DNA from: Rhodamnia argentea | Taxonomy: Eukaryota; Streptophyta; Magnoliopsida; Myrtales; Myrtaceae | NCBI RefSeq assembly: GCF_020921035.1 | Contig: NC_063154.1 | Span: forward strand, 4,278,001 to 4,342,000 | Length of the DNA stretch: 64,000 bases | Direction: 5' to 3' | Part shown: in pieces, positions 35,041 to 45,862 of the stretch | Position numbering within the stretch: the first letter of the stretch is position 1 | Layout of the letters: every line of letters begins with the position of its first letter | Position numbers and translations under genes: made by a program | The notes under the pieces: generated by a model | Databases searched by the model: none | What the model was told of the DNA's origin: nothing | The model's input: only the letters and a program-made list of their open reading frames with translations

Positions 35041-37379
35041 CTCATAAAAATATTTAAACATAAATTGTTATTAATTATTTCAAAATGATACAAGCGATTG
35101 TTTCTTAAAAAGTATTTTTCAAATCATTTATTTTTTCGCGAAACAAATAAAGAGTAAAAGCAGCAACTTTGTATCCGGAATAATCATCGACCACTTTATA
35201 GTAAAGAGATGCAATCTTCACTACATAGGAAGTCAAACGAATTATAGAGTGTGGCACGACCAATCGCCTTGTAATTTCCGGGACCTAACTTTTGAATTTT
35301 CAAATTTTTTTTGTCTTTGCTAGGCAGGCATGCCCTCCTTTATTTCCGCCACTCTTTTTCACCATAATTACCACAATCAATGTTTAATTTGACTTGAATT
35401 AAGATTGAAGGAAAATCATGTTATGTCTCCTTCAGCCAATTACTTCTCCATTTGGCCTGTTGCTCTCGGTTTTAATGGAGAAAGCATGTTATGTCCACGT
35501 CCGACATGACCAAACCAATCTCAAACGTTAATCTGTACAAACGAAATTCACAACTTTTCTTCAAATATGCTGGTCCACCGTCGCGATCGCGAGAAGCCAT
35601 GCACAAATGCAATCCGCGATTCTTGGTTTAAGTTTTAACATTTCCAACCTTTTCGATCGGACATTAAATATTGATAAGTACTTTGAATTTGAACTTATAA
35701 AGGAAGCAAAACGACGACGGAAGTCCGAAACCCTTTTCTCATTATTATAGCTTCCTTTCAACAAAATCGGCTTCGAAAGAGGCTATAGATGCAGAGCACA
35801 TGTAATGTAGTCTTAAAGGGTCAATTTATTAAGAGTCGATTAACTTTTGTTCTATCATTTCGTTTTCTCGTGCACGGGAAATCTTACCGCTGGCTAAAAA
35901 TTGAACAATAACTCCGGGATGGGCATTCTTAGTTAATTGTTAGGATCGAGTATATGCTTCAGAGTTTAGACAAGTATAACGAGTTGTCTTAATGATGATG
36001 GTTATCGTTAAAGAAGATGGATTATTGTCGTGGGTTATGCGCAAAATCTAAACTTTATGCGCCAAAAGCGTATAATCTTTTGCTTCAATCGGGAGAAATG
36101 CTCATGGCTTTTCGGGAAAAAAGCGAAAGAAACATGTTGATCGAGTAATCGCGTGAAATTGCCGCCTCAGATTCGTTTTTCCTTCGCGAGTTGTGGGCCC
36201 CCCAATATTTGTCCTCACGCGACAGCATTATTGTGTCATGCTGACTTGCTGAGTAGTTGTCCTCCAAGGATTCTTGACAAAAAAAAAAGAAAAAGAAAAA
36301 GAAAAAAATGGTGTTGAAAAGAAATGTTTTAATTTGAATTCTAGTGAAAACTGCACTTCAAAAGCCATTGTCACAATGTCACCCGTGCGTTTGGTTAATG
36401 GGTTTTGAGACTCTAAAGGCCTTTAGCTAAGTTATAAGGTGTTTAACAAATTTTTTTTTTGGGAGAACTTTGGGGAGATAAGTTGCATTTCCAAAGTCTT
36501 ACAAAGGCCTTTTCTCAAAAGAAAACCTATCCTGCCTTTGGGCTAGGATTATTTCCGGAATACTAATGCATTTTCTCTTTGCAACCTTACCCTCGCTAAG
36601 CTTTCGAAACTTCATTTTTACCCTCACCAACGCGTGATGTTGCGAGGTCATATATGATTGCCGACAAGCTAGATCCAGCACCGGCAGCCCTTGCCGGGGG
36701 TCGCTTGATGTTGTACGACGGTCGCCGGCACTAGATTTGGCTCATCGGCGTCCCACGGTTATGAGTAGATTTTCTTTTGCTTGCTTATTGTTTACTCAAA
36801 GTCCTCGACAAGTCTATGTTTTTCTGAATAACATTTAAAATCAAAACATTCCAATTACATTTTACTAAAAATTCGTTGTATTTCAAAAAAAAAAAAACTT
36901 TTAACTTTAAGTCTTGGCATCTCCTCAAATGTTGAACAAAGTGCAATCGTAGTTACTCTAACAGACTGCTTTACATGATGATTTGAGTTCTTAGCTATTC
37001 TCTTTAACTTTTTTGGCGCCTGAAGTAATTTTTAAATGAAAAAAAAAATGACATTAACTTCATTTTTAGGAATTTTCATACTATAATGTTGAAATGGTTT
37101 TAAAAAAGTTTTCATCAATTATGCTGTTAGTGGTTTGGGCTGCTAATTGCAGACATTCGGCCTTAATGATTGCCAGATGGGCTTCACATTCGCAAGAGTC
37201 AACGCTAGATAAAACGAGCCTCGTGATAGGGTTTGTGTAGATACGTTCTTCACAAAATTTATTCTCGTAGCTTTATCAAAGTAACTAAATCGACATTTCA
37301 CGTGGGAAGATCTAAGTGGAAGGAGGAGAAACTCCATATTGTAATGTGCCGTTTTGAACTTCAACACGAGCATACTCTT
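35041..37379. other. AT-rich intergenic DNA
   Basis: No supported gene. Poly-A and GAAA-rich stretches lie near 36280-36305. Confidence 0.4.
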
Positions 37380-37790
37380 TTTTAGCTTAACTTTCTAGAA
37401 TTATTCCTAAGTTTAGATCCAATCCCAATCTTGGCTCGACCTTTTTCTTTTTTTTTTAATATGCAAAAAGAATTCACAGACTTTTGCTTTAGTCCTAGAT
37501 CTATTCCCTTATGGAAATATCGCCACTTGTTTCTTCAAAATTGTCAGCAGTAGGTTTGGTTAGAGGTTCGTTATTAGAATCTACGGTTTCACTCACACTC
37601 TCACTTTCCTATGGAATAATTGCAGCCTCCCCGATGTTGATAATTTTTAAGAAATTAATGGCGGGTTTTGGACACGGGGTAGATTTAGAACTGTATCGAA
37701 AGTTGTGATTTTTTTAGACAAAAAAAATGCGGTTCGAGATAGAATTAAATTGGAGATATTTTTAGGGAGTGTGGCCAATTTGTTCTTTTC
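37380..37790. repeat. Foldback repeat related to the one at 22385-23055
   Basis: The left arm 'cctaagtttagatccaatcccaatcttggctcgac' and the right arm 'gcggttcgagatagaattaaattggagatatttttaggg' are roughly inverse. The 65-codon frame between them has no recognisable features. Confidence 0.4.
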
Positions 37791-38039
37791 AAGTTTATCT
37801 CTCTTAAAAACGAGCAAGAGCGAGTGAGAGTTGGCTTAGGTTGGAACTTGAATTGGGCTCAATGGTATTAAGCTTTTTGAAAAGGCCCAATCTACCTTCA
37901 CAGGTTTGATCTTGAAGCTTAGTCCAAGAATTAAAGTTTTCGGACATCCAAATAGTCAACGCTCAATCCTGCACCTTTTATTTGACCCCCTCCCCCCAAA
38001 AAAAAATAATTCCTCTACCTTTTTCTTTTCGAAAAAAAA

Positions 38040-38610
38040 AAATCCTATACTTTTTTGGGTTAAATCACAAAAAAGTCCAAATTAGCGCATTTATGACAAA
38101 TTTACCTCAAACTATTTTTTTACTACAAAAAACCCCAAATCGGCACACTTGTGACAAATTTATCATAAACTAGTATTTTTATGATAAATTTATCCCAAAC
38201 CGGTACACATGTGATAAATTACTCTTCGTTAGCTTTTTTTAAATTTAAGCATCAAATTACCGAGTTGGATGACACGTAACAATTCACGGGCGTATCATTT
38301 TTGGGTTTTTACCCTCTGTTTATCATAAATGTATCAATTTTAGATTTTTCATAGTATTAATCTAATTTAACAAAGGGTAAATTTATAATGAGTGTATCAG
38401 TTTAGGGTTTTCGTTCTAAAAATATTTACTTTAAGGTAAATTTATCACGGATGTACTAGTTTAAGATTTTGATAGTAAAAAAATAGTTTGTGATAAATTT
38501 GTTATAAGTGTACCTATTTAAAGTTTTTGGTGATTAAAAAAATAATTTAAAATAAATTTGTGACAAACGTACTAATTTTGGGTTTTTCGAAAATCCCATA
38601 CCTCTTTTTT
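38040..38610. repeat. Foldback repeat of 'GTGACAAATTTATC' units
   Basis: The left half repeats 'gacaaatttatc.caaac' with 'ggcacacttgtgac'. The right half repeats 'aaatttatcacggatgtactagtttaagattttgatag', the inverse sense. The centre lies near 38270. Non-coding. Confidence 0.5.
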
Positions 38611-40970
38611 TTTTTTTTTTGTCAGAGAAAATCCCGTACCTTATCATCCCCTGCCTACAATTGTTGTCGTTGCCAAAGTGACATGTGGGCCCCGGCAGAC
38701 ATTACGATCTCACATGCAAGAAGAAGAAAAAAAAAAAAAAAAAAAAAAAAAAAAGGTTTGATCTTTAAGCGATCGACACTTTCTTTTATGCACCTCCAAT
38801 GCCGCGTCTAGAGCACCCACGAAAAAAGATTCACGAAAAAAGGTTTCCTAGATTCTGCGATAATAATGTGCTAATATGCAAGGACTCGACACGATATCTA
38901 AAGTTGAAAAAGACCCCGAGGCCCCGGTAATTTGTCTAATTCGAGGAAAAGGGGCACGAGATGTCTCGTCTCGCTAATGTTATGTACTTTCTTATTCTTG
39001 CGATTATAATGTGATATACATACGACGAACCCGCGATGCCCCCCGATCACGAGCTAAGCCTCGAAATGAACGTCTTCAAAATGGACTAAAACGACACTTG
39101 TTAATCTGCAAATTGTTACGCGAATAAAATATCTCGCGGTCAATGTATGGCGAAAGATCCAAATACATGCAAAAAAAAAATTCATGGTGAGAAAAATTGC
39201 ATGATCTCTTATCTATCTATTTATTTTATTTGTAACTTTTGATGTTGAATTGATCGAAATACAAACCGTTATCCTCTTCTTCTTCTTTTTCCGTCTAAAG
39301 CTTACTTTGTCCTGAAAAAGGGGGTCCCCAAGGACCCTACCATGGTCACTTTGATAAAAAAAAAAGATTTGGTTGGAAATTTTCGGTTGCCTCACATCTC
39401 TGACCGAGGATTGAGAAGTTGCCGCATGCATCAAAAACACACACTCGATTGCATTTGTAGAAAATTTTTTTTGCTTACTTTCATTCCAACGAGAGGATCG
39501 GGTTTCGAGTTTCGCATGCTGGTACAGTACGGGGTCGCGATAACGTCATTCGTCCTCATAAATTGCGGAAAAAAGAAAGGAGGAAAAAAATTGCATTTTT
39601 TGACGGAATACTTTTAGGGAAAATAAGACTCGAGAACCGTCGAAAATTAGCGGGAAATGGAAGGGACTAGGAGTCTATCAAAGGCCCATTTTTGTAACGG
39701 TAAATAACCGATTTACTATGGAAAGGGTTAAAAAAGTAAGTAGAAGTTAAAAGAAAAAGAACAAAACCGAATTCACGTGAGATTTTCCGAATTGTATGTA
39801 ATTCTTTTCCTGCGCGAAGTCAAAAAAGAAATCCGAGGCACCGATCTCTTTAAGGAAAAAACCAATGGGATCAGCCAATGGGATCATCTAATGGCTTTCA
39901 TTTGCTCACCCAATTGTTGGACCTTGACCAATCAAGATCACCACCACCCTTGTTGAAAAAACTTCTATTCTCCCTTAAGAAAACGCGCTATAACGGCTAC
40001 GTTCGCTCTTGAATTAGGAAAAATTGCACCGCAGGTCCTCAATCTCGCGTACGGAATGACATCGAGTCTTAAACTTTTCGATCGATTCAATCAAAGTCCC
40101 AAGTCTTTCGGAAAAATGCAATCGAGCCCTAAACCTTTCGGTTGGTTTGATTATGTCCTAAACTATTATTCAAAAACGCCATTAACTCCTAAGGCTATGT
40201 TTGGTTGTCAGAACAAAAATCAGTATATGATATGTTTTATCATATCTTATGTTCGGTAGATGTCCATGACAGGATAAATGGGAATATAGCCCAAATAAAA
40301 TATCCTAAAGGAGGGTGTGAAATAGACCTGAATATGATTTCTCAAGAGAGTAAATATGAAAAGAATCAAGTTTTTTCCACAACCAATGCCTCTCCTCCGT
40401 GCCGAACCACCTTTCCGACGTGTCGGACCGCCTCTCCAATAGCAGTGACCGTCAAGTGTGGTCACCTCTCTTGGCGGCTCCAGGTTGAGGCCTTCGAGGG
40501 AGGGGGGCAAAGTCGGGTATCTCCACGACCTTGTTCTTTAATCGATAGTTTGGCGTGATATGAAATAATGTCCTTCATTCTTTAATCACTTGAATTTTGT
40601 CATCATTAGAAAGAGATCTTGACATGTTATGAAGAACTTGATGTTAATCATCGATTTTCAAGATAGCTCTAGTGAATGACCTTTATGAGTGTATCTTCAA
40701 CTTGTGAAAAGAGGCTGAATAATTTTATTGTTCAGCACTTATTTAGTCACTCAACAAGACAATGAGCAAGGCCAATGGGTCATCTTCAAATGATTTGACT
40801 CCAAATCAAGACCCCCGATTCTATTGGGTCCGTTCGATTGATGTCGTGTCTGAATTTAGATTGCATAAACTTATGCTCAACAATAACTTATTCATAAGAA
40901 CTTATCACTAAATAATTTCTAAAACATTATGATACATTATATCCGCAATTTACCAAATAGCAAATACGAT
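38611..40970. other. Intergenic DNA with poly-A tracts and a foldback arm
   Basis: An A-rich run lies at about 38728-38754. About 40020-40200 carries one foldback arm ('gtcttaaacttttcgatcgattcaatcaaag'). About 40190-40260 begins 'ggctatgtttggttg', a start often seen in small plant transposons, but I could not find its partner. No gene supported. Confidence 0.4.
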
Positions 40971-41823
40971 TAGAGGTATGCATGGTCGGGGCCGGTCCGG
41001 TCTTGGTTTGGAATCGGGGACCGGACCGGTAGTCTTGGTCCCCTAAATTTTCGGGACCAAGGACCGGATCGGGACCGGACAGGATCGGGACCGGCGGTCC
41101 GGGCCGGTCCGGTCCCGATCCCGGCCCAATGGGACCGCTAATATTAGCTACTTATAAAAATCTAACTCTTTGAATACAATATGCTTCAATTGCATGTTAA
41201 TTTACAATCTATACCTCCCGGTTGAATAAAAAAAATAAGTTGGAATATCATCATCTTGCTATGAAAAATGACATCACGCTAATGCTCTAGAAGTAAGGCT
41301 TCTAAATAGAAAAATATGGAGGATCTTGAAAACAATGTAACTGCGTTACTACATGTAGTTTTGGCACAATAAAAGAAGATGAAAAGATTGAAGTAAATAT
41401 AGGTAGTACAAGGAGACGTGAGTGGAGAAGCGAAGGCGAGACGTGAGCGGAGAGGCGAAGGTGAGACGTGAGGAGAGGCAACAAGGAGATGTAAGTAGAG
41501 AGGACTTAGGAAAATTAGGTTAACTAGTCCATGTTAACTAGTTCTTTTTTTCTTTTTTATTATTGGATTATTTTGTTTGAAATCAAACATTTCTAATTAT
41601 TTTTATAATTTTATGAATCTATAGATATATTTTGAAAGGTCCGATCCGGGAGGTTCGGACCTGTCCCATCCACCATGGACCCGGGGACCGGACCGCCCGG
41701 TCACCGGTTCCATTTATTGGGACCGGGGACCGGACCGCCCCCCTCAAGGACCGGACCAACCCGGCCGGTCCGGTCCGGTCCCGGTCCGATCCGAGTTGGT
41801 CCGGTCCAATTTGCACACTCCTA
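40971..41823. mobile_element. hAT-like non-autonomous element, 853 bp, with 8-bp target duplication
   Basis: The left end is TAGAGGTATGCATGGTCGG. The right end, opposite strand, is TAGGAGTGTGCAAATTGGAC. Flanking 8-mers are AATACGAT (40963-40970) and GATACGAT (41824-41831), 7 of 8 identical. Subterminal zones are packed with GGACCGG/CCGGTCC motifs. The AT-rich middle holds an imperfect GAGACGTGAG-type tandem repeat (about 41413-41500). There is no transposase frame. TAGRGG ends and 8-bp duplications are typical of the hAT superfamily. Confidence 0.78.
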
Positions 41824-41999
41824 GATACGATAGCATTTTATCTACATCTTTGTGGTTTTTTCCCTGATTTTTGTGAGATTTTGTAAGACTTTGAAAAGAT
41901 TTGAATTCAGGACCTCATGCTTGGATATCATGTGAGGTTTTATGGGACAACTATTAGCTGTTCTATAAGTTTATGCTGTTAAATGAAAGTGTGGTTTAA

Positions 42000-42335
42000 T
42001 ATTTAAATATTATGTAATTGTGTAGAGAAAAATGCAGAACGGAAAGCTATCAGGGTTTCACTTATTTCCCCCCACCTTGACTCAGACCATGAAACTGGTG
42101 CTGTGCTAAAGTGTTTGGTTAAAGCAGAATGGAACTCACTTGTCTTATGTTCTTTTGGATCAATTGAGGAGGATGTGTGCAGTGGCATCAATAACATGAT
42201 GAAGAAACTTCTTTTGGAGGCGCACGTGCCAAGATGCTACAATCAGATCAAGAACAGTCGATGCTCAAGTTGCCAACATTCTTACAAATGTGTACACAGA
42301 ACAGAATCTACTGATAAACTTCCAAAGGTGTAGAG
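42000..42335 (+). other. Exon-like fragment of unknown family
   Basis: After an intron-like 'tgtaattgtgtag' the plus strand is open for about 100 codons with protein-like composition (for example I-S-P-H-L-D-S-D-H-E-T-G-A-V-L-K-C-L-V-K-A and I-N-N-M-M-K-K-L-L). I do not recognise the family and find no adjoining exons upstream. It may be a stranded exon of a duplicated gene. Confidence 0.3.
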
Positions 42336-42613
42336 TATGTACTAGGAATTTTCCTTTTTGCCGTATCGCCTGTCCTTTTGTCCCTTATCGCGTTCTTGTT
42401 GCTCGGCATGTCCCTCGCTTAGGTATGAAAAGAGAAGAGCGAAAAGAGGGAATGAGAGGAAAGTGCCAACAGTAGAGGAAAAAAAAAAGGGATCACATTT
42501 CTGATAAGTAGTGAAGAGCACACCCTCATTTTGAGCATCCCTCCAAAAAAAAACACACACACAAGACATTCTCTCACTCAGCTCTTTCTCACACCGAACT
42601 TCCTTCATCATCC

Positions 42614-43477
42614 ATGGACGACCAATGCGGCCCATTTAGCTGGGAATTCTGCTTCCAGGAAGAGGTAAGAAGAACTGCATGAAAGAGCCATGGAAATTGC
42701 ATCTTTCTTCTTTATGTCCTGGTCATGTGATCCGCATTGCCTGGTGCTCACTCTGGTGACAAAGCTTCTTTTTTGCCTCTTCTTCGGGTTTGCGCTAAAG
42801 GGTGTTTGTTTTCGCAATTCAATCTTTTGTAGGGCATGGAGGAGCTGAGGCAGGCTCTCTTGTACACTACTTTCGAGCTGCAGACCACAATTGCCTCGGC
42901 CAAGGAGGAGATCTCAGGGAGAGAGCTAGAGATGATTCAAATCAAGGATTTGTTGACCAGGACCATGAAAGAGAGAGATGGGGCTCAATCCAGATGCGAG
43001 GAGCTACAATTGGAGAAACTCATCCTCCAACAACAGTTAAGCAGAAAAGAGCAACCAAAATTAGCCGCAGCTCCATCGCCGCGCAAAACTTCTAGTGGCG
43101 ACGATGAGGCAATGTTGGTTTCCTCCGGAGTAAGTAATTCTCCGCTGTCTCCGTCGTCGCCGCAGCCGCCGGCCCTGCCAGTGCCAAAAGTGGCCTTGGA
43201 ATTGGCGGTCCAGAAGCCGTTGCCGCCCAAAGGGAAGCTATTGCAGGCGGTGATGGAGGCAGGGCCGCTCCTCCAGACGCTTCTCCTGGCAGGTCCCCTG
43301 CCTCAGTGGGAGCACCCACCACCACCGCTTGACTCTACTGAGATTCCTCCTGTGGCCATTCCTTCTCCAAGCTCCAGCGCAAAGTTCAATGGCGGTTTCG
43401 GTAACAAGAGGAGTTCGGAATGCAGTGAAACCTCTGAATCCCCCAAGAACAAGCATCAGAAGCTCATTTTACACTGA
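42614..43477 (+). CDS. DUF1635 family protein
   Basis: Exon 1 is 42614-42664 (17 codons, start M-D-D-Q-C-G-P-F). A GT-AG intron of 168 bp follows, and exon 2 is 42833-43477, giving 231 aa in phase. Residues 18-85 carry the N-terminal signature of plant DUF1635 proteins: M-E-E-L-R-Q-A-L-L-Y-T-T, then a charged coiled coil rich in Glu, Lys and Gln. The remainder is Pro/Ser-rich and low in complexity (P-L-S-P-S-S-P-Q-P-P), ending in a basic segment (S-P-K-N-K-H-Q-K-L). The family has no known function; the basic end could favour nuclear location. The next intact gene downstream is the limit dextrinase, on the same strand about 2.4 kb away, with no sign of shared regulation. Confidence 0.85.
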
Positions 43478-44047
43478 TAAAAAGAGCAAGTGCTTGCCAA
43501 AAACTAGAACTTTAGTGTGCCCTTTCACTTTTCTTTTTCTCCTAGAACGATGAAGTGAGTGGCTCTTTTGCTTCACTTTAGAAGTAGACCAAGTCTCTCC
43601 TAGAATTACAAAAGAGGGATCTTTAACTTACATTCCAAGGTGGAAATAGGCAATCTTGTTCAGTATCAAGAGTACTAATTGTGGATAGATGCGTGTATAG
43701 AGTTCTGATATAACTTGTTCAGATTAGTAGGGGGGTCTGCTAACTTCTGAATACAACTTTTGGGACTCTGAGACACTCTTTGGGTATTTGTTGGGGGAAA
43801 AAGAATGAAGAATGCTATGATTTTCTCTACTTGCTTTTCAGCTTTTCTGTTGGATGTGTTAAAGCATATGATGGTGATGATGAGTGTGCGTGGCCATGAC
43901 ATGCAATCATAAATCTTCCCGGGGATTTTCCTTCCATGTTTGGTGCCCGCCATTAAAAGTGCATCTAATTGGACTTCACCACCATCATGACTTCACTAAT
44001 TTAATATATCCTAGAGGAAAAAGCATGATCACACTGAGAGATGAGAG
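43478..44047. other. 3' flank of the DUF1635 gene
   Basis: Probable 3' UTR and intergenic DNA. No gene supported. Confidence 0.4.
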
Positions 44048-44419
44048 GTGATTCTGTGGTGCAACTATCTCAGAATCTCTTCACTGCAGCAAAAAAAGTT
44101 AACAGAATTATCGGTTCCACCAAGAACAACCGATTCTATCAAACTTTTCTCGATCTCTTGCGAAGATCTAACTGATATTGTACGAGCTCATAGGCGTAGC
44201 GAAGATTATATATCGCATTCCAATGATTTTTTCAGTGTATTTTTGGGTTTAATTCACTACAGCAAAAAGTTAACAGAATTATCAGTACCATCGGGAACAA
44301 CCGATTCTATCGAACTTTACTCGATCTCTTGTGAAGATCTAACTGATATTGTACGAGTTCACAGGCATAGCGAAGATTATATATCACATTCCAATGATTT
44401 TTTTAGTGTATTTTCGTGA
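44048..44419 (+). repeat. 171-bp tandem duplication with an open frame
   Basis: Two copies of a 171-bp unit (about 44090-44262 and 44263-44419) keep the same open frame of 123 codons. Both encode K-L-T-E-L-S-V-P, T-T-D-S-I and S-C-E-D-L-T-D-I-V-R with scattered changes. No family recognised. It may be a real small protein fragment, or the frame may survive by chance because the period is a multiple of three. Confidence 0.5.
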
Positions 44420-45862
44420 TAGCAGTATCGGTCCTTAGAAAAAGTTCTTTCACCTCGATAAATTAATCGAAAAGGCCGGTGCTAAATTTTTCAAGAACAG
44501 GAGAGAGTTTCTCAAATAGTCACATGAGGAGGAGGAAATCATCACCAATCCAAGAAGTCAAAAGGAAGGGGGGGTGGGGGTGGGATTTTCATAGGAGCTG
44601 AGGAGGGGCTAAAAGGAGAGAGGGTTGCTTTCTTTGAACGGCTTATGAGCATTATCATGGGGATGCACATGCTGCTGAGCTAGGATTATACATTTGATTA
44701 GAGAGGGCCCCACACGCTTTCAATTGAGGACCAACCCTTTGGCATTCTTATGCGGGGCTTCGGCTTCCAACATTCTAACATTGGATTAGATGGGAATTGG
44801 TTTGTGAAGCTTTTGAGTCAAGTCACACAAAATCATGTCTGTCTTAATGTTACTTATTTTCTTTTTTACTTTCGCTCTATTTTGATAGCTCTTACGATGG
44901 ACAAACAATTACATTCATTCGTGAATCTCGTTTCGTTACGAATTTAAGGTGACACGATAATAATGGCTCAGTACGACTTCAAGTTTCCATAAATGAGGGC
45001 TATATCTTGTGGTTGATGTTCACTTCGAGGGTTTTGAGGCAGAGAACAATTATACTATATTGTGATGATAAAAAAAGGGAATTTGTCACTAATATCTTAT
45101 CAATCCGGATTTTGCCGGGTGTAAAGGAATACGCGGATTAGGCTGTGTTGGAGCAATCGTACCTTGAATCAATCTCAAGTTCTTCTCTTTGAATTTTGAG
45201 GTCATGGAATGAAATATGTGTATGCTTTTTGTATGTCAGTACGGTATTCATGGAGATTGGTTCATCACGAGACATTATAGATTATTTTTCTTGAGAAACC
45301 CATTATGTGCATTTATTAATACAAGATGAAGAGTGGACAAATTTTTAAACTCTTCTTGTTCGAAATTCTCAATGTTATGAATATCCGTGAAATGTACAAT
45401 ATAAACTTCTCTACATTAGGTCTCTGAAGATTGATTGTTCAGGCCCTTTAACAGAAGTTATCTTGGAAAGCTAATGAAATTGATCGAATTGCATTGTAAA
45501 ATAGTATAGCGATCCATAATTCCAAGTTTGAAAATGTGAAGTTGCCATGATCATCGAATTTAGGTTCGAACTTCAATTTAATGGCATCGAATGTAAATTA
45601 TATTCATGTATTAGCTGAAGAAATCTATAAGATATAAGCCAACAATCCATCCCAAAACCGAAGTTATCTCGGATCTGATTACCAAAAGAACAAGAAAGGA
45701 AAAAAAGAAAGAACAGGGAAGAAAAAAGAAAAATTAAAACATAAAGATGAAAATAAATAAAACAACTGAAAAAATTAAAAATAAAGGACAAAAGAGTGAC
45801 GGTCCCACAGTGCCACCTTCTTCTCCATCTCCCCAACCAGACTCTCTGCAAGAAGAGCCCAA
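44420..45862. other. Intergenic region upstream of the limit dextrinase gene
   Basis: A G-rich stretch lies at about 44568-44584, and an A-rich strand at 45690-45790 directly precedes the leader of the next gene. No gene supported. Confidence 0.4.
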
